Origin: Diplonema papillatum
Taxonomy: Eukaryota; Euglenozoa; Diplonemea; Diplonemida; Diplonemidae
DNA: 64,000 nucleotides
NCBI GenBank assembly: GCA_030068145.1
Contig: JAPJBO010000334.1
Location: 124,001 to 188,000, forward strand
Reading direction: 5' to 3'
How positions within the stretch are numbered: the stretch's first letter is position 1; the number at the start of each line of letters is the position of its first letter. Positions 45,901 to 55,956 of the stretch are shown piece after piece. Both the position numbers and the translations under genes were made by a program. The notes under the pieces are model-generated. The model was not told the DNA's origin and did no database searches. It saw only the letters and a list, made by a program, of their open reading frames with translations.

Positions 45901-46106
45901 AAGAGAGAGAGACGAGTTAGAGTGCAGGGACCTCTCCGAGGAGGGGGAAGGAGGCGGGGGAGAAAAATGAAACAAGCGGGCAGGGAGGGAGGGGAAGCAA
46001 GCTACTTTGTTTCTCTGGACGATTGGAGCGGCAAACCTGTCGTTCGGATTATTATTAGTCTTCAAAGAAACACGTTTCTTTTCCTACAAAAAAAAGAATG
46101 GCGTAC

Positions 46107-47096
46107 CATAGCTATGGGGTTCGCGTTGCCTGTTCCAACATAGCCTGGGGCAGACCCGTGGGAGGGTTCGAAGATGGAAAACGAGTCTCCGATGTTGGCG
46201 GAAGGTGCGAAGCCCAGCCCGCCGACCATTTCAGCGGCCAAGTCCGAGATGATGTCCCCGAACATGTTCTCGGCCACGATCACGTCGTACGCCTGGGGCT
46301 GCCGCAGCATGAACATGCATTGCGCGTCGATGTTCGTCTCCTGCAAGGGGATGCCCTTGTACTCCTCCGCTACCCGCCTCGCCGTTTGGATCATGAGCCC
46401 TCCGGTCTCCCTGAGCACGTTCGGCTTGTCCACGACGGTTACCGACTTCCTGTTGTGCTTCTTCGCGTACTCGAACGCGTCTCTGATGATGTTCTCGCAC
46501 CCTTGGCGGGTCATGATCCGGGTCGACATCGCGATGTTTTCGAGCCCAAACTTCTCGAACTTCTTCATCTTCGGGTGCGCCTGGTCGAGTGCGTCGAAGA
46601 CCGTCCGAGGGAGCGGGTGGAACTCGACGCCGCCGTACATGCCCTCCGTGTTTTCCCGAAAGATGGCCCAGTCGATGTCGTCGCGGTAGTTGCGTGGGTT
46701 GTTGCGAATGGCGCGGCACGGTCTGAAGTTAGTCCGCAGATTGAGCTCCTGACGCATGCGGACGATCGGGCTCGTGTACTTGATGCCCGTGGGCTTGAGT
46801 TCTTCGCACAGCTCCTTCGCGGCTTCGAAGGCCGGTTTCGACGTGATCGCGGCGAACAGGCCGGCGTCGTTCTTCTCCTTGCAAAGCTGCGCGAGCGTTC
46901 GATCCGGCAGCGCGTTACCTTCCGCCTTCCAGAACTCCCACCCGATGTCGCAGTGCGTGTATTCCGCTTTGAACCCCGCCTTGTCGAGGACTTCGAGGCA
47001 GTTCTCCATCACCTCCGGTCCGATCCCGTCGCCCGGCAGAACCGCAATCCGGTGGGCCCGGCGGATCTGCACCGCTGCCTTCATTCCTCGTTGCAT
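46107..47096 (-). CDS. Isocitrate/isopropylmalate dehydrogenase family enzyme (last exon not found)
   Basis: A beta-decarboxylating NAD(P) dehydrogenase. The start MQRGMKAAVQIRRAHR is chosen because codon bias begins there; an ORF extends upstream to 47219 but looks non-coding. Visible landmarks: the nucleotide-site start VLPGDGIGPEV, the substrate arginines in RMRQELNLRTNFRP, FRENTEGMYGG, the catalytic Lys in VDKPNVLRETGG, the family signature NMFGDIISDLAAEMVGGLG, and FEPSHGSAPGYVGTGNANP. At the position where isocitrate enzymes have SxN this one has SPIV, so the substrate (isocitrate, isopropylmalate, homoisocitrate or tartrate) is open. Coding stops at PIAM before a donor GTACGC. About 330 residues are seen; 40-50 C-terminal residues are missing. 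A mitochondrial location is possible but unproven. Confidence 0.88.
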
Positions 47097-47805
47097 TTTG
47101 TTCTTCGAGACTGGAGGTCCTATGCATACGCAAGATGAATGGTCTCTATTCGAGCCAACCCGACTTTTGTCGCAGTGTATATGTTTGAGCCGGTCCGTCC
47201 CTATCTCTTGAAACTGCATCGAAGTGCCTGCCGCTGTTTATCACAGTGAATCACGGTCCACCACGGTCTATCAGGTCCATCCCTAGTCCCTAGAGCTGCA
47301 TTCAATTGCCCGGTGCAGTATTCTTCGATTTATCACGGTCTATCAAGAGGGGATGGACCGGCTCAATATTGTTTGCAGTGGCTGGGAATGTGCGTGGAGC
47401 AAGCTTTTTTTCCCCCTCCAAGGAACCACCTCACCTGTTCTCAAGAACTAGCCTGAGACAGGTATCCACCGTATGTAACCGATAACCGATAACCTCCAAA
47501 ATGCATAGAAATGGCAGAGTGACTGGGCGTCGGCCTTCAGGCCGGTAGGCCCAGGTTCGAACCCTGCCAAGACACTTTTCCGGTCATGGTTCGAGTCTGC
47601 AGGGCGTGCCTCATTCGTTCAATTGGTCTCCCATAGGTCTTGCTGCGGGCTCTATCAAAATAAAACACAAGAAACTAGGTGCTCTTTTTTGTCGTCAGCC
47701 ACGAGACAACGTATGCGGACTGAGTGGCCCTCTGATCATGATGTCCAGGATTCGGGACCAGGTAAAGGTCAACAAGAAGCTCTGGGTTCCTTTCCTGCTA
47801 CGGGA
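47097..47805. other. Gene-free stretch upstream of the dehydrogenase
   Basis: Contains a tRNA-like string with GGTTCGAACCC near 47515-47572 that does not fold as a proper tRNA. No promoter element recognised. Confidence 0.45.
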
Positions 47806-48003
47806 TTCACGTGTTCGGCGGTACCGCAGAGTTACGGGTCTGCGGGTCAAGTGGCTACCGACTTCCCAACCTAAAGCATCAAGGCGTGGCGCACCGTGGA
47901 GCTTGGCGCTTGCGCTGAACACCAGCTCGTGGGGCGCTGTTCTACCGTCAGCTCAAGCTTTGCAAGCTGTGGTTGACTGCCACGTTCCTGGACCCGGAGC
48001 GGG
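47806..48003 (+). repeat. R5 repeat with internal deletion
   Basis: ATTCACGTGTTCGGCGGTAC to CCTGGACCCGGAGCGGG. The block between AGCTCGT and GCTGTTCTACC is shorter than in the 60-kb copy. Confidence 0.85.
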
Positions 48004-48774
48004 CTTCTTCTTTTTCCTCCTACTCTCCGAGGGGCGTCCAAAGGTCAAGCCACGACAGCGTCAGGGACGGTGACCACTGTACTTGATCTAATCCTGCGGT
48101 CTCCGACGCAAACTGGTGCCTCCTCTGTGCCTGGTGGCTCTGTGCGCCTCTAGGTATTGGAACGGGAGGGGGGGAGCCACAGCACTACGAGGAACAATTA
48201 TTCTTCCTTTTTCGTCTTCTTGTTGCGTTAGTGGGGAGTCATTTGCATGCAAATGAGTACCACACTATCCTTTTTCTCAATCTCTCTCTCTCTCTGAGAC
48301 TCTCTCTCTCTCTCTCTCTTTTAATTTTCTCTGTCGTTTCCTTTTTAAATAAGCAAGGGGAGAGAGGGCCCGTACGTTCGTTGGGCTGGTCGCACTCTAC
48401 GTGTCTGGTGCTGTGCCTCGTGTCCAGAAAGGGCGAGCCGGGAGGCCGTGTGTGGTCTTGCGTGTTCCGCTTCCACAGTATTATCGAGCATCGGGACCAC
48501 GGTGGTTTAACGTCTCCGGTTGACCGTTGAGACTGGATAGGGGGATGGTGGGGAAACAACAAAGGCGTGGGGAGCGGGCGGGGTGGGGCGATTGCAAGAA
48601 CGTGCCTTGGTAAGGATATGATAAGATGCCAAACCCCCCCCCTCTTCACGTGTTCGGCCACGTGACTGCAGAGCCACGGGCCCACGGGTCAAGTGGCTAC
48701 TGATTTCCCAAACTAAAGCATCAAGGTGACGTCGAAAAGTATTTTACTGGAGGGGGGGGCTTTTGGCATCGTCT
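48004..48774. other. Gene-free stretch
   Basis: Contains the palindrome CATTTGCATGCAAATG at about 48241-48256, a CT microsatellite at about 48280-48322, a half R4 at about 48505-48532 and an R5 fragment at 48642-48728. Confidence 0.5.
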
Positions 48775-48965
48775 CATATGTGCTCAACACCGCACTGGTC
48801 CCGTTTTTCGGTCATAAGGTGGACCATCATCAGCGCGAAACCTGAGTGTCTGCAGACAGGATAGCGATGTAAGTCTACTTCGTCAGGCAGCCGATCGTAG
48901 CTCGTCACAGCCAGGACCCCGTGCTACTAGAGCACAGGAAAATCCGTCACGGGCAGAAGGCCCCC
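48775..48965 (+). repeat. R10 repeat
   Basis: TGCTCAACACCGCACTGGTC through GGTGGACCATCATCAGCGC to CCGTCACGGGCAGAAGGCC. The first 30 bp of the family differ here. Confidence 0.75.
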
Positions 48966-50342
48966 CACAACCGTGTCTGAGCAATCAGTCAAACAATCAG
49001 GGCCCCCGCCCTCATTGTGACTGCGACTCGCAGGGCGGCACTGACTCGTCCTTCTTACGGTGGCAATCTGCAAAGTAAACTCCAGCAGAGCACAGTGGAC
49101 ATGGGGTTGCCGTGTGCAGCACCAGCGGGTGAAGTACCAAAAGGAAAAGAGTGCGAGGAAGTAGTCCTGCGAGCTGAGGGCAGCATGTCGCGCTACCTTA
49201 CTGGAAATGGGGGGATTGCAAGAAAAAAGGAGAGTGGAAGGGGTGGAGGGGGCGAAGAGTGCTTGCGGCCGCAAGGAAACAAACTGCTTCGCCTCGTTTG
49301 CGGGTGGGATAGCAGGGTCGTTATGTAAGTCTGACGGTTGTCCGTACAGGCTTTTCGGGGAGCTATTTGACAATCGGGGGTGCATTCTCGCTCAGGTTGC
49401 CGTTTTAATTGGGAAGAAAAGTAAAAGCAGCTGGGCAAAGATGCTCGCAACCGACGTACGTGTTATATGAACGCCTACTACTTCTTTTAGAGTGAAAGTC
49501 CGTTTGAGAATCCAGGGGCTTCGGATGAACATCGTTTCTTTTTTTCGTTGGTTTCGACAGGGGTTTAGTCAGGAATTTCTTTAAAGCTCCAGATTCTCTT
49601 CGTCGGACCTGGCCTAACTTACGCCCTGGTTTCTCCAACCCTCCTTCGTGCAGCTGTTGCACCGGAATTTGCTCCCGTAGTGCAACAGCACTAAAAAGCA
49701 GGGGTTTACAACCACTGAACGTCGTGACACTGCACACGGGCAAGGGCGGTAGGCGAGCGATGAGAATGTTTATCGGGGGTTTGGAAACAGGTGAAGTCCT
49801 TCTAAAATCTTCGACTATGCGGTGCAAAGTTGCACGACGAAAAGAAAAAGAGTGGCTGACGGGGAAACGTCCTTTCACACATGGCTTTGTACAGCCCGAA
49901 CAACTTTCGATTACGCCAGGTATTTGGCAACTCCAGGGGCAATCCACTTGCTGAAGTACCTAGGATTGGAACACTGCTTTACCATCACCCGGCGCTTATT
50001 TCGACGGAGGCTAGAGAGGGGGTTGAGGGAACACGCTTACGGCCGGGCACCAAGCCGGATTTACCTGTGCTTCGTGGGGCTGCGGGAACATTTTCCTGCG
50101 GCCTCGATCTACTGGCCTATTCCAAAGAAGTGAGATCCAGTTGACCGGTTGGCCTCAGGACGCGCGTGGGTATTTGGCAGGTGCGGGCACGGAGAACACG
50201 ATTTCGTGTCTGCTTCGTTTTTTTGCTTGTTCTTTTCGTTCTTCTCCGGCTTTCAAGGCGTGGCGCGCTTCGGGGCTTGGCGCTTGCGCGAATTGAACAC
50301 GAGCCCGCATTCACACGGGGCAGAGCGGGGGCGGGGTTGTGG
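48966..50342. other. Gene-free stretch
   Basis: Contains R4 at 49484-49530, a worn R1 at about 49990-50120 and an R5 fragment at about 50245-50342. No coding signal. Confidence 0.45.
49484..49530 (+). repeat. R4 motif, 5' part
   Basis: TTTTAGAGTGAAAGTCCGTT and a CCAGGGGCTTC stretch; the right end is diverged. Confidence 0.6.
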
Positions 50343-50617
50343 CAGCACCGTGCACCCACAACTTTCCCACAATGTGGTCCAAACAGCCACAACATATACC
50401 CAATGTATTGTGGCGATTACCAATAATCTTCTCCCATCCCCCCCCCCCCCAGGAAAATTGGGGTCCAATATCGAAAGATTTCTGTCGGCGGAATTGTGCC
50501 CATTCCCAAGGCCCAAAAAAAGACAAACGATTCTAGCCACAACAGCCACCAAACATCGTGGGGAAATGTTGTGGCTATTCTGACCACATTTGTGGGAAAG
50601 TTGTGGGTGCGCAGGCT
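50343..50617. mobile_element. R6 hAT-like MITE inserted in an R5 copy
   Basis: Inverted ends TGCACCCACAACTTTCCCAC and GTGGGAAAGTTGTGGGTGCG bracket about 275 bp. R5 sequence stops at GGTTGTGG and resumes after it with GGCTGTGGCACTGTGCT, giving an imperfect 8-bp duplication. Confidence 0.75.
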
Positions 50618-50648
50618 GTGGCACTGTGCTAGTTCCGACTCAAGTTAG

Positions 50649-50789
50649 CTGTTGCATGTGGAGGGCGCCAACGCCTCCGAAGAGCTCAAGGGCACGTATT
50701 ACGGCTGCATCGTGGTGCCTCACGACGGCGCGCAGCGCGACAGCACAGTCTGCGAGCTAAAAACCTGGGCTATATATACTCCGCGTTAG
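50649..50789 (+). CDS. Orphan coding-like exon
   Basis: After an acceptor-like GTTAG a 46-codon frame reads LLHVEGANASEELKGTYYGC, then IVVPHDGAQRDSTVCELKTW, to a TAG. Codons up to that point end almost without exception in G or C, which is the clearest coding signature of any plus-strand segment here. No donor is obvious, so it may be a terminal exon or a captured exon fragment. It begins just at the end of an R5 fragment. I do not recognise the family. Confidence 0.4.
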   Translation: MLHVEGANASEELKGTYYGCIVVPHDGAQRDSTVCELKTWAIYTPR

Positions 50790-50854
50790 GTGTTACTTGT
50801 CATCATGCTGCGGTTCTTCGTAACCGAGCGGTTCCCTTCCTTTCGTGTTTCTGG

Positions 50855-51117
50855 GGGGGAAATCTTAGCTTAATGTTTAGGCAGAGCACTGCCTCTCATG
50901 CATGGGGGGATTGCAAGAACGTGCTTGGATGGGTATGTGCTCAACACCGCACTGGTCCCGTCTGCGCCGTGTTTCGGTCCTTTAAGCCACGGACACATAA
51001 GGCGGACCATCATCAGCGCGGTGAGTCTGGTTTGTCAGGCGGCTGTTCGTAGCTCGTCACAGCCAGGACCACCCGTGCTACTAGAGCACAGGCGAATCCG
51101 TCACGGGGAGAAGGCCC
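50855..51117 (+). repeat. R9 core joined to R10
   Basis: An R9 core (AAATCTTAGCTTAATGTTTA to CTCATGCATG, 50855-50906) is followed directly by an R10 copy (50908-51117, GGATTGCAAGAACGTGCTTG to TCACGGGGAGAAGGCCC). Confidence 0.8.
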
Positions 51118-52881
51118 CTGCTCGTGCATGGGGGGGGGCTTTTCCGCTCTGGGACAATTAAGGGGGTGTGCTAAAAAAGGAGTGCCTGCAGCCACTGGTT
51201 CAGCGAGCCTATGTTGGGTTGACTAGACCAGGGGCTGGGGCTATATCAAAAAATACTCGAAGGGGTCCGCCCCGGTGCTTATCTCGGCGGAGGCTGAAGG
51301 GGGGCAGAGACAGTGCGAGTGCCAGTTGGACACTTTTTTCAGAGTGAAAGTTCGCTTGCGATTCCGGATTTTAGAGTCTCCGGTGACCTACCTTTGTTCT
51401 TTTAAAGCTAATACGTACTGGGTGGGTTTGGGGGGGCATGCATGGCTTCTTTCGTGTACACTTGCTTGCTTTGGCAAGCCTGGTCTTGGTGTTCTTGATG
51501 TCGGTCACAATTTGTGACCGACACCAAGATCTCTCCAGGTTAGGGGAGTATTCTTGGGCCCCCCACGTTTTCGTTGTAGATTCTACTGAACCGTGTGGTT
51601 TGTCACAGTTCCTCCTGTTTCCGATTTTGCACTCTTCGAGTATTTCCTAACAAAGCAGATGCTAACTTGAAAAAAGAAAACGGAAAAAGCCGTACTCCAA
51701 CCACTAAAAAGGATCTCGCTACGAAACGTTTTCTTTTTTTGGCACGTACAAACATCGCGCCTATTCTTGCTTCTTCGGTGTTCCGCCTGCTGCGCGGTGG
51801 CCGAGCTTCACGTCGGTCAAGTGGGTACCGATTCCCAACCCACCCCGCCGCAAGGCGCAAACCCGTACGTTGGGGCTTGGGGCTTGCGCTGAACACTCTG
51901 CGACCACTGCGGGTCGCACGACGATCGCGCGATACAGCTCGACCCTCAACAACTGCCGCATCCCGCCGTGCCGCTCGCCGGTAGCGAGAGAACGAGGACT
52001 CCGAGTCAGGATCTGACTACGAACTTGTCACAAGCTACCCGGCAGCAGTTGCAGCCGACGCGTGGTTAGTGACCCATCCGGTACAGGCCCGTAGAGACGG
52101 TCTACTTCAGGCCGACTAGAGCCTTCGTCAGCGGAGTGGAACACCAGGCTCGTCGAGGGAGAGAGAAGCCGTTTTTTGCAGCTTCGTTCGAGTCGGAAAG
52201 AACCAACCTTCCAAGATCCAGGGTCGTACGAGCGCTTGCACCCTGAAGACCTCCCGGACCTCCGAAGAGAGTTGAAGTATGTAAAGATAAAGTGGTGTCA
52301 CCTGAGGGGGTAATCTCAGGCGCCCACGTGATAAGCCGCTAAAGCAGCGGCTGCCGGCTTTTCCCGTGACACCTTTTATATGTAGTGGCTATCATGAATA
52401 GACTACGCTATAGAAAGAGTAGCGTTGGCACTCTTACAGGTTCGTTCCGTCGTAACTCGCCGGGAACGGGCACTCCAGTGAAACTGGGTATGCTACCGTA
52501 TGTTACCAGAGTGGCAAATCACTCCACGGATTGTTTTTTTGGCATCGTCGGCTTGCTGCTTAACCCGACCGGCTCACCACGGGACCCGCACGCGGAAGAG
52601 CGAGTCGATAGCGGGTCTCTTCAATGTCCGGTGGACTAATTTTTGGGTCAACGTTTTGAGTGGCTGGTCACGATAGCAGCTGGATCACCCATCTGCAGCG
52701 GGGCGTACGAATGCACAGACATGTGTGTGTTGTAGCGAAGCTCGAACTGTTTGCTGGACAAACCGCAAGAAACAGAGCCAGGCGGTAGCTTGTTTTGCGG
52801 GCCGTCCAAAAAAATTCTCGTTGGCGACGATCGCTTGCACTTCCCATGAATCGGTGGCAACTTCGCCGTGGCACTGCTTGG
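51118..52881. other. Gene-free stretch with a broken-up R1 copy
   Basis: R1 left end at 51248-51310 and right end at 51625-51672 enclose R4 (51336-51389) and other sequence. An R5 fragment is at 51783-51905. At 52293-52375 GGTGTCAC and GTGACACC bracket an 80-bp segment. Just below the lysine-rich exon, about 52787-52865, lies a worn copy of part of that exon. Confidence 0.5.
51336..51389 (+). repeat. R4 motif
   Basis: TTTTTTCAGAGTGAAAGTTC and TTTTAGAGTCTCCGGTGACC, lying inside a disrupted R1 copy. Confidence 0.7.
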
Positions 52882-53204
52882 TTACTTCTTCTCCCTCCAC
52901 GCCACTTCCTTGTTCGACTTCCTCTTCCGCTTGTTCTGCAGCTCCTCGACAGCGCGGCTGCCGAAGCTTTGCTCGTTTGCGACGGTGGCTTGCACTCCCT
53001 CCATATCGGTGGCAACTTCGCTGTAGTACTGCTTGGGGTTCTTAAGCAGGTAGTCATCGAGTGGCGTGCCCTTGGAGCTGTTCAAGTCGTCGAAGCTCGT
53101 TTTGACGTTGATCAGGTCTTCCTTGCGGAGGTGCGGCGGTCGCCGTTCAGGTGCACAGTCTGCGGTTTCGTGGCCTTTCCTGTTGGAGAGTTGATCCGTG
53201 GCTA
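52882..53204 (-). CDS. C-terminal exon of an unrecognised lysine-rich protein with internal repeats
   Basis: An exon with strong G/C third positions begins behind an acceptor-like CTCAG and ends at TAA after 107 codons. It reads ATDQLSNRKGHETADCAPE, a charged middle (HLRKEDLINVKTSFDDL), then KQYYSEVATDMEGVQATVAN and a basic tail NKRKRKSNKEVAWREKK that could be a nuclear signal. The SEVATD-VQATVANEQSFG block recurs after the stop as GEVATD-VQAIVANENFFG (52787-52865) in another frame, so the exon arose by, or gave rise to, an internal duplication. Upstream exons were not found. Confidence 0.55.
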
Positions 53205-53900
53205 CTGAGCTTAGTTGTCAAGTAACACTAGTGGGGTGGGGGGGCTAATTATTGTTGTTAACCCTTTTCGGACTGGGGACTTTTATGCCGAAAAACGTCG
53301 AAAAGCGACTACCCGAGCTACAGTTCGGACACTGGGCCGTCCAGAGCAAAGACGCGTCAAAAATGATCAATGTTTGCTGCTGTGAAGAGATGTGTTACCA
53401 AACCTTCCCAATGAGCACCAGGTTTCCCATTTTGGAGTCGTAAAACTCTCGGGTTTGACCATAGATTGCCCAAGGCTTTCTGCGCCGTGAACAACCTCCC
53501 CCTCCGTCTGTGAGGGGTTAACGGTATGTTTGTACTCACACTTTTTTGTTGGCACCGAGCCCGCCAACCCCGCAACTCGATGTTGACGAACGCAATTGCA
53601 GGTGACGGCGACATTATCAAGTAACGCTACCCCGCAAGCAGTGCCTGACTGCCTGCACGACAGGAGGGCCGATGCCGACGAAGAGGGCAGTCATCGGCCC
53701 AATCGCCGAGCAACCGATCTGCTGTCATCGGCAGCTTCGGTAGTCTTCGTTTTTCGAGGTTCGCATTTCGGCATGGATGCACTGGGTACATCTATTGTTG
53801 AGGGGAGCCTAGAGTCTGCATAGTTTTCTTGTAGACTAAATCACGTGGTAGAGGGCGACCCCTGTGCTCGAGTGTAATTCCATGCACAGGTCCATAACCA
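53205..53900. other. Gene-free stretch
   Basis: No exon joined to the lysine-rich exon was found here. No repeat family recognised. Confidence 0.4.
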
Positions 53901-54165
53901 TCGCCCGAACTTTGCTTCACCAGAACTTAGCATCGCCCGAACTTTGCTTCACCAGAACTTAGCATCGCCCGAACTTTGCTTCACCAGAACTTAGCATCGC
54001 CCGAACTTTGCTTCACCAGAACTTAGCATCGCCCGGACTTTGCTTCACCAGAACTTAGCATCGCCCGAACTTTGCTTCACCAAAACTTAGCACCGCCCGA
54101 ACTTGCTTCACCAGAACTTAGCACCGCCCGAACTTTGCTTCACCAGAACTTAGCTTCTCCCGAAC
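53901..54165 (+). repeat. 32-bp tandem repeat, about 8 units
   Basis: Unit TCGCCCGAACTTTGCTTCAC plus CAGAACTTAGCA, with starts at 53901, 53933, 53965, 53997, 54029 and 54061; the last two or three units carry small changes. Confidence 0.95.
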
Positions 54166-54414
54166 ATTGCTACAAACTTTGCTTCGCCGGATCTCAAGGA
54201 CACCGGAGGAGATGGCAAACGAGTGCGCCGCCGCGATCGGAATCTCAAGAAACCACTCGATCATGACGACCCCATGGCAGGTGACGACGTCATGAAAAAG
54301 CCTACCACGAGAAAGTGCATGCTGATCCATGTGGTTCGTGTACTCAAAGAACTTGTTAAGCAGCGGCTGCCAAAACTTGCCGTAACACCTACGATCAAAG
54401 TAAAGGAGGAAAGG
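54166..54414. other. Short gene-free stretch
   Basis: Includes a segment (about 54316-54350) resembling 7546-7590, both with GCATGCTGAT/CACATGCTGAT-type cores. Origin unknown. Confidence 0.35.
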
Positions 54415-54637
54415 AAAATACTCGAGGGACTGCCTTGTGCTCATTTCGAAGGAGGCTAGAGGGGGAGAAAACAATACAACTACAAAGTGGGTCTTTTTTG
54501 TTGAACGCTTACGCCTGCCACTAAACCCAGATTTACCTGTGTTTCGTGTGGGCTACAGCACATTTACCTCCTTTGATCTATCGCAACTGGCAGTCTCCTC
54601 AAGCATTTCCTACAAAGCAGGTGCTTCTACAAAAAAA
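54415..54637 (+). repeat. R1 repeat, full length
   Basis: AAAATACTCGAGGGACTGCC to GGTGCTTCTACAAAAAAA; very close to the 45.7-kb copy. Confidence 0.93.
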
Positions 54638-54772
54638 GAAAGGGGGCAGGTTGTATTTTTCGACCCTCGTAGCTCACTGGGTCAGGCGCGCCAGGTAGAT
54701 GCTGGCTAGTTTCTGTCTGAAGAACGTGAAAAGAACGCCAGCAGGGCGGGAGTTGGATTGACATACATGCAC

Positions 54773-54996
54773 CTGTAGAACCCGCTCCCGGAGCCCATCT
54801 CCTCCATGGAGCCGCGTTTGCGCTCTGTTCCGCAAAGGGCGCAAAGACGCACCCCAGAAGCCATTCGAGGAGAGGTCTGAGCGTACCTGTGGATGCCGCC
54901 CGAGTCAGAGGCGTAGCCCCTTACACCGCGAGACACCACAGCACCGGCGAGGCAGCGGGTCACCAACGCGGCAGCAGTTCTGGAGCTCCTCAGCAT
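54773..54996 (-). CDS. First exon of a mitochondrial-targeted protein, unrecognised
   Basis: Starts MLRSSRTAAALVTRCLAGAV and continues VSRGVRGYASDSGG, a textbook presequence (Arg-rich, no acids, RGYAS cleavage region). The frame continues to RKRGSMEEMGSGSGFYR, where TTCTACAG|GTGCATG offers a donor. An earlier donor (CACAG|GTACGC) would end the exon after SGGIH. Which is used cannot be decided here. Biased codon use supports the presequence and the GSMEEMGSGSGFYR end best. Later exons were not found; an R1 copy lies 140 bp further on. Product unknown. Confidence 0.6.
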
Positions 54997-55165
54997 CGTG
55001 TGTGTCTGTTTGCCTTTTGCTTCTCCTTTTTGGTCTTCTCTTTTTTTCTGTTGAGTGCTTCCCCCTTTCTTCTCGCCCTGCAGAGGTTGTTATCGTTGTT
55101 ATTGTTTTGAGGGATAAGGAAAGGTAAGAATATAGTTGAGTCGCAGCTCTTGATGAAAACAGCGG
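54997..55165. other. Short upstream region of the mitochondrial gene
   Basis: T/C-rich on the plus strand; no promoter motif recognised. Confidence 0.4.
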
Positions 55166-55956
55166 TTTGTTGAACGCTTACGCCCGCCACTAAACCCAGA
55201 TTTACCTGTGTTTCGTGCGGGCTACAGCACATTTACCTCCTTTGATCTATCGCAACTGGCAGTCTCCTCAAGCATCTCCTACAAAGCAGGTGCTTACAGG
55301 GATTATCCTGTATGGTTAAAAAAAAATTTTTTCACCAAAAAAAAAAAGAATCTGAAAACAGGCCGGTGAAAAAATATTTTTTAACCATGGGGATTTCTGG
55401 TGAGAACTTTTTGGCAAGGGACCCAGGCTACAGGCTCAGATCCTGGAGTCGTAGTTGCTGTTTTGTGTGACACAGCCTGCCAGCAATTTGGTCCAGAAAT
55501 ATCTCTGGGGCCATGAGGGGCGTTGGGATTAGCGTGTTGGGGGGCGCCTGTCGTGAGCAGCTTCGCCCTGATGCGTTGAAAGGCGTTGAGGCCATCGCTG
55601 TAGTGCCCACTGGGACTGACAAGTGAAGGCTACAACAAAGTGGAGAAGCAGCAGCCAGATTGTGTTTTCCATCACACCCAGTAATCAGGATCGTTTGCTA
55701 TCCTGAAGCTCGCAAGCCCGAAAGGATTTTGAAACTAAAGAGATGTCGCTCGCCGCATTTGGTTTTAGTGGTGCTGCCGCTGTCGACACTGTGCTAACGT
55801 AATGACGCTACTGTGTGGGACACTGCTTGCTTCAGCAATCCATGCTTTCCCACGCGCAGCGTGGGAAAAAAAATTCCTGGCCATATCAAAGATTTTTTAA
55901 CCGGGATTTTCCAGAATTTCGGGGATTAGAATAACCCCTGGGTGCTTATACAAAAA
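55166..55956 (+). repeat. R1 copy split by a hAT-type insertion
   Basis: The 3' half of R1 runs from TTGTTGAACGCTTACGCCCG to GCAGGTGCTTA, is interrupted, and resumes with GGTGCTTATACAAAAAAAA. Confidence 0.85.
55297..55940. mobile_element. Non-autonomous hAT-type element with 8-bp target duplication
   Basis: Ends CAGGGATTATCC and the inverse GGATTAGAATAACCCCTG, flanked by GGTGCTTA on both sides (55289-55296 and 55941-55948). CAGGG ends with an 8-bp duplication are the hallmark of hAT elements. Subterminal TTTTTTCACC/GGTGAAAAAA inverted stretches are present. The 644-bp body has no clear transposase; a short minus-strand frame at 55428-55622 is unassigned. Confidence 0.85.

Noticed and set aside
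47505-47580. tRNA gene, possibly with a TCA or CAG anticodon
   Set aside because: A GGTTCGAACCC box is present, but the acceptor stem cannot be formed without overlapping the T arm. Covariance-model tRNA prediction would decide.
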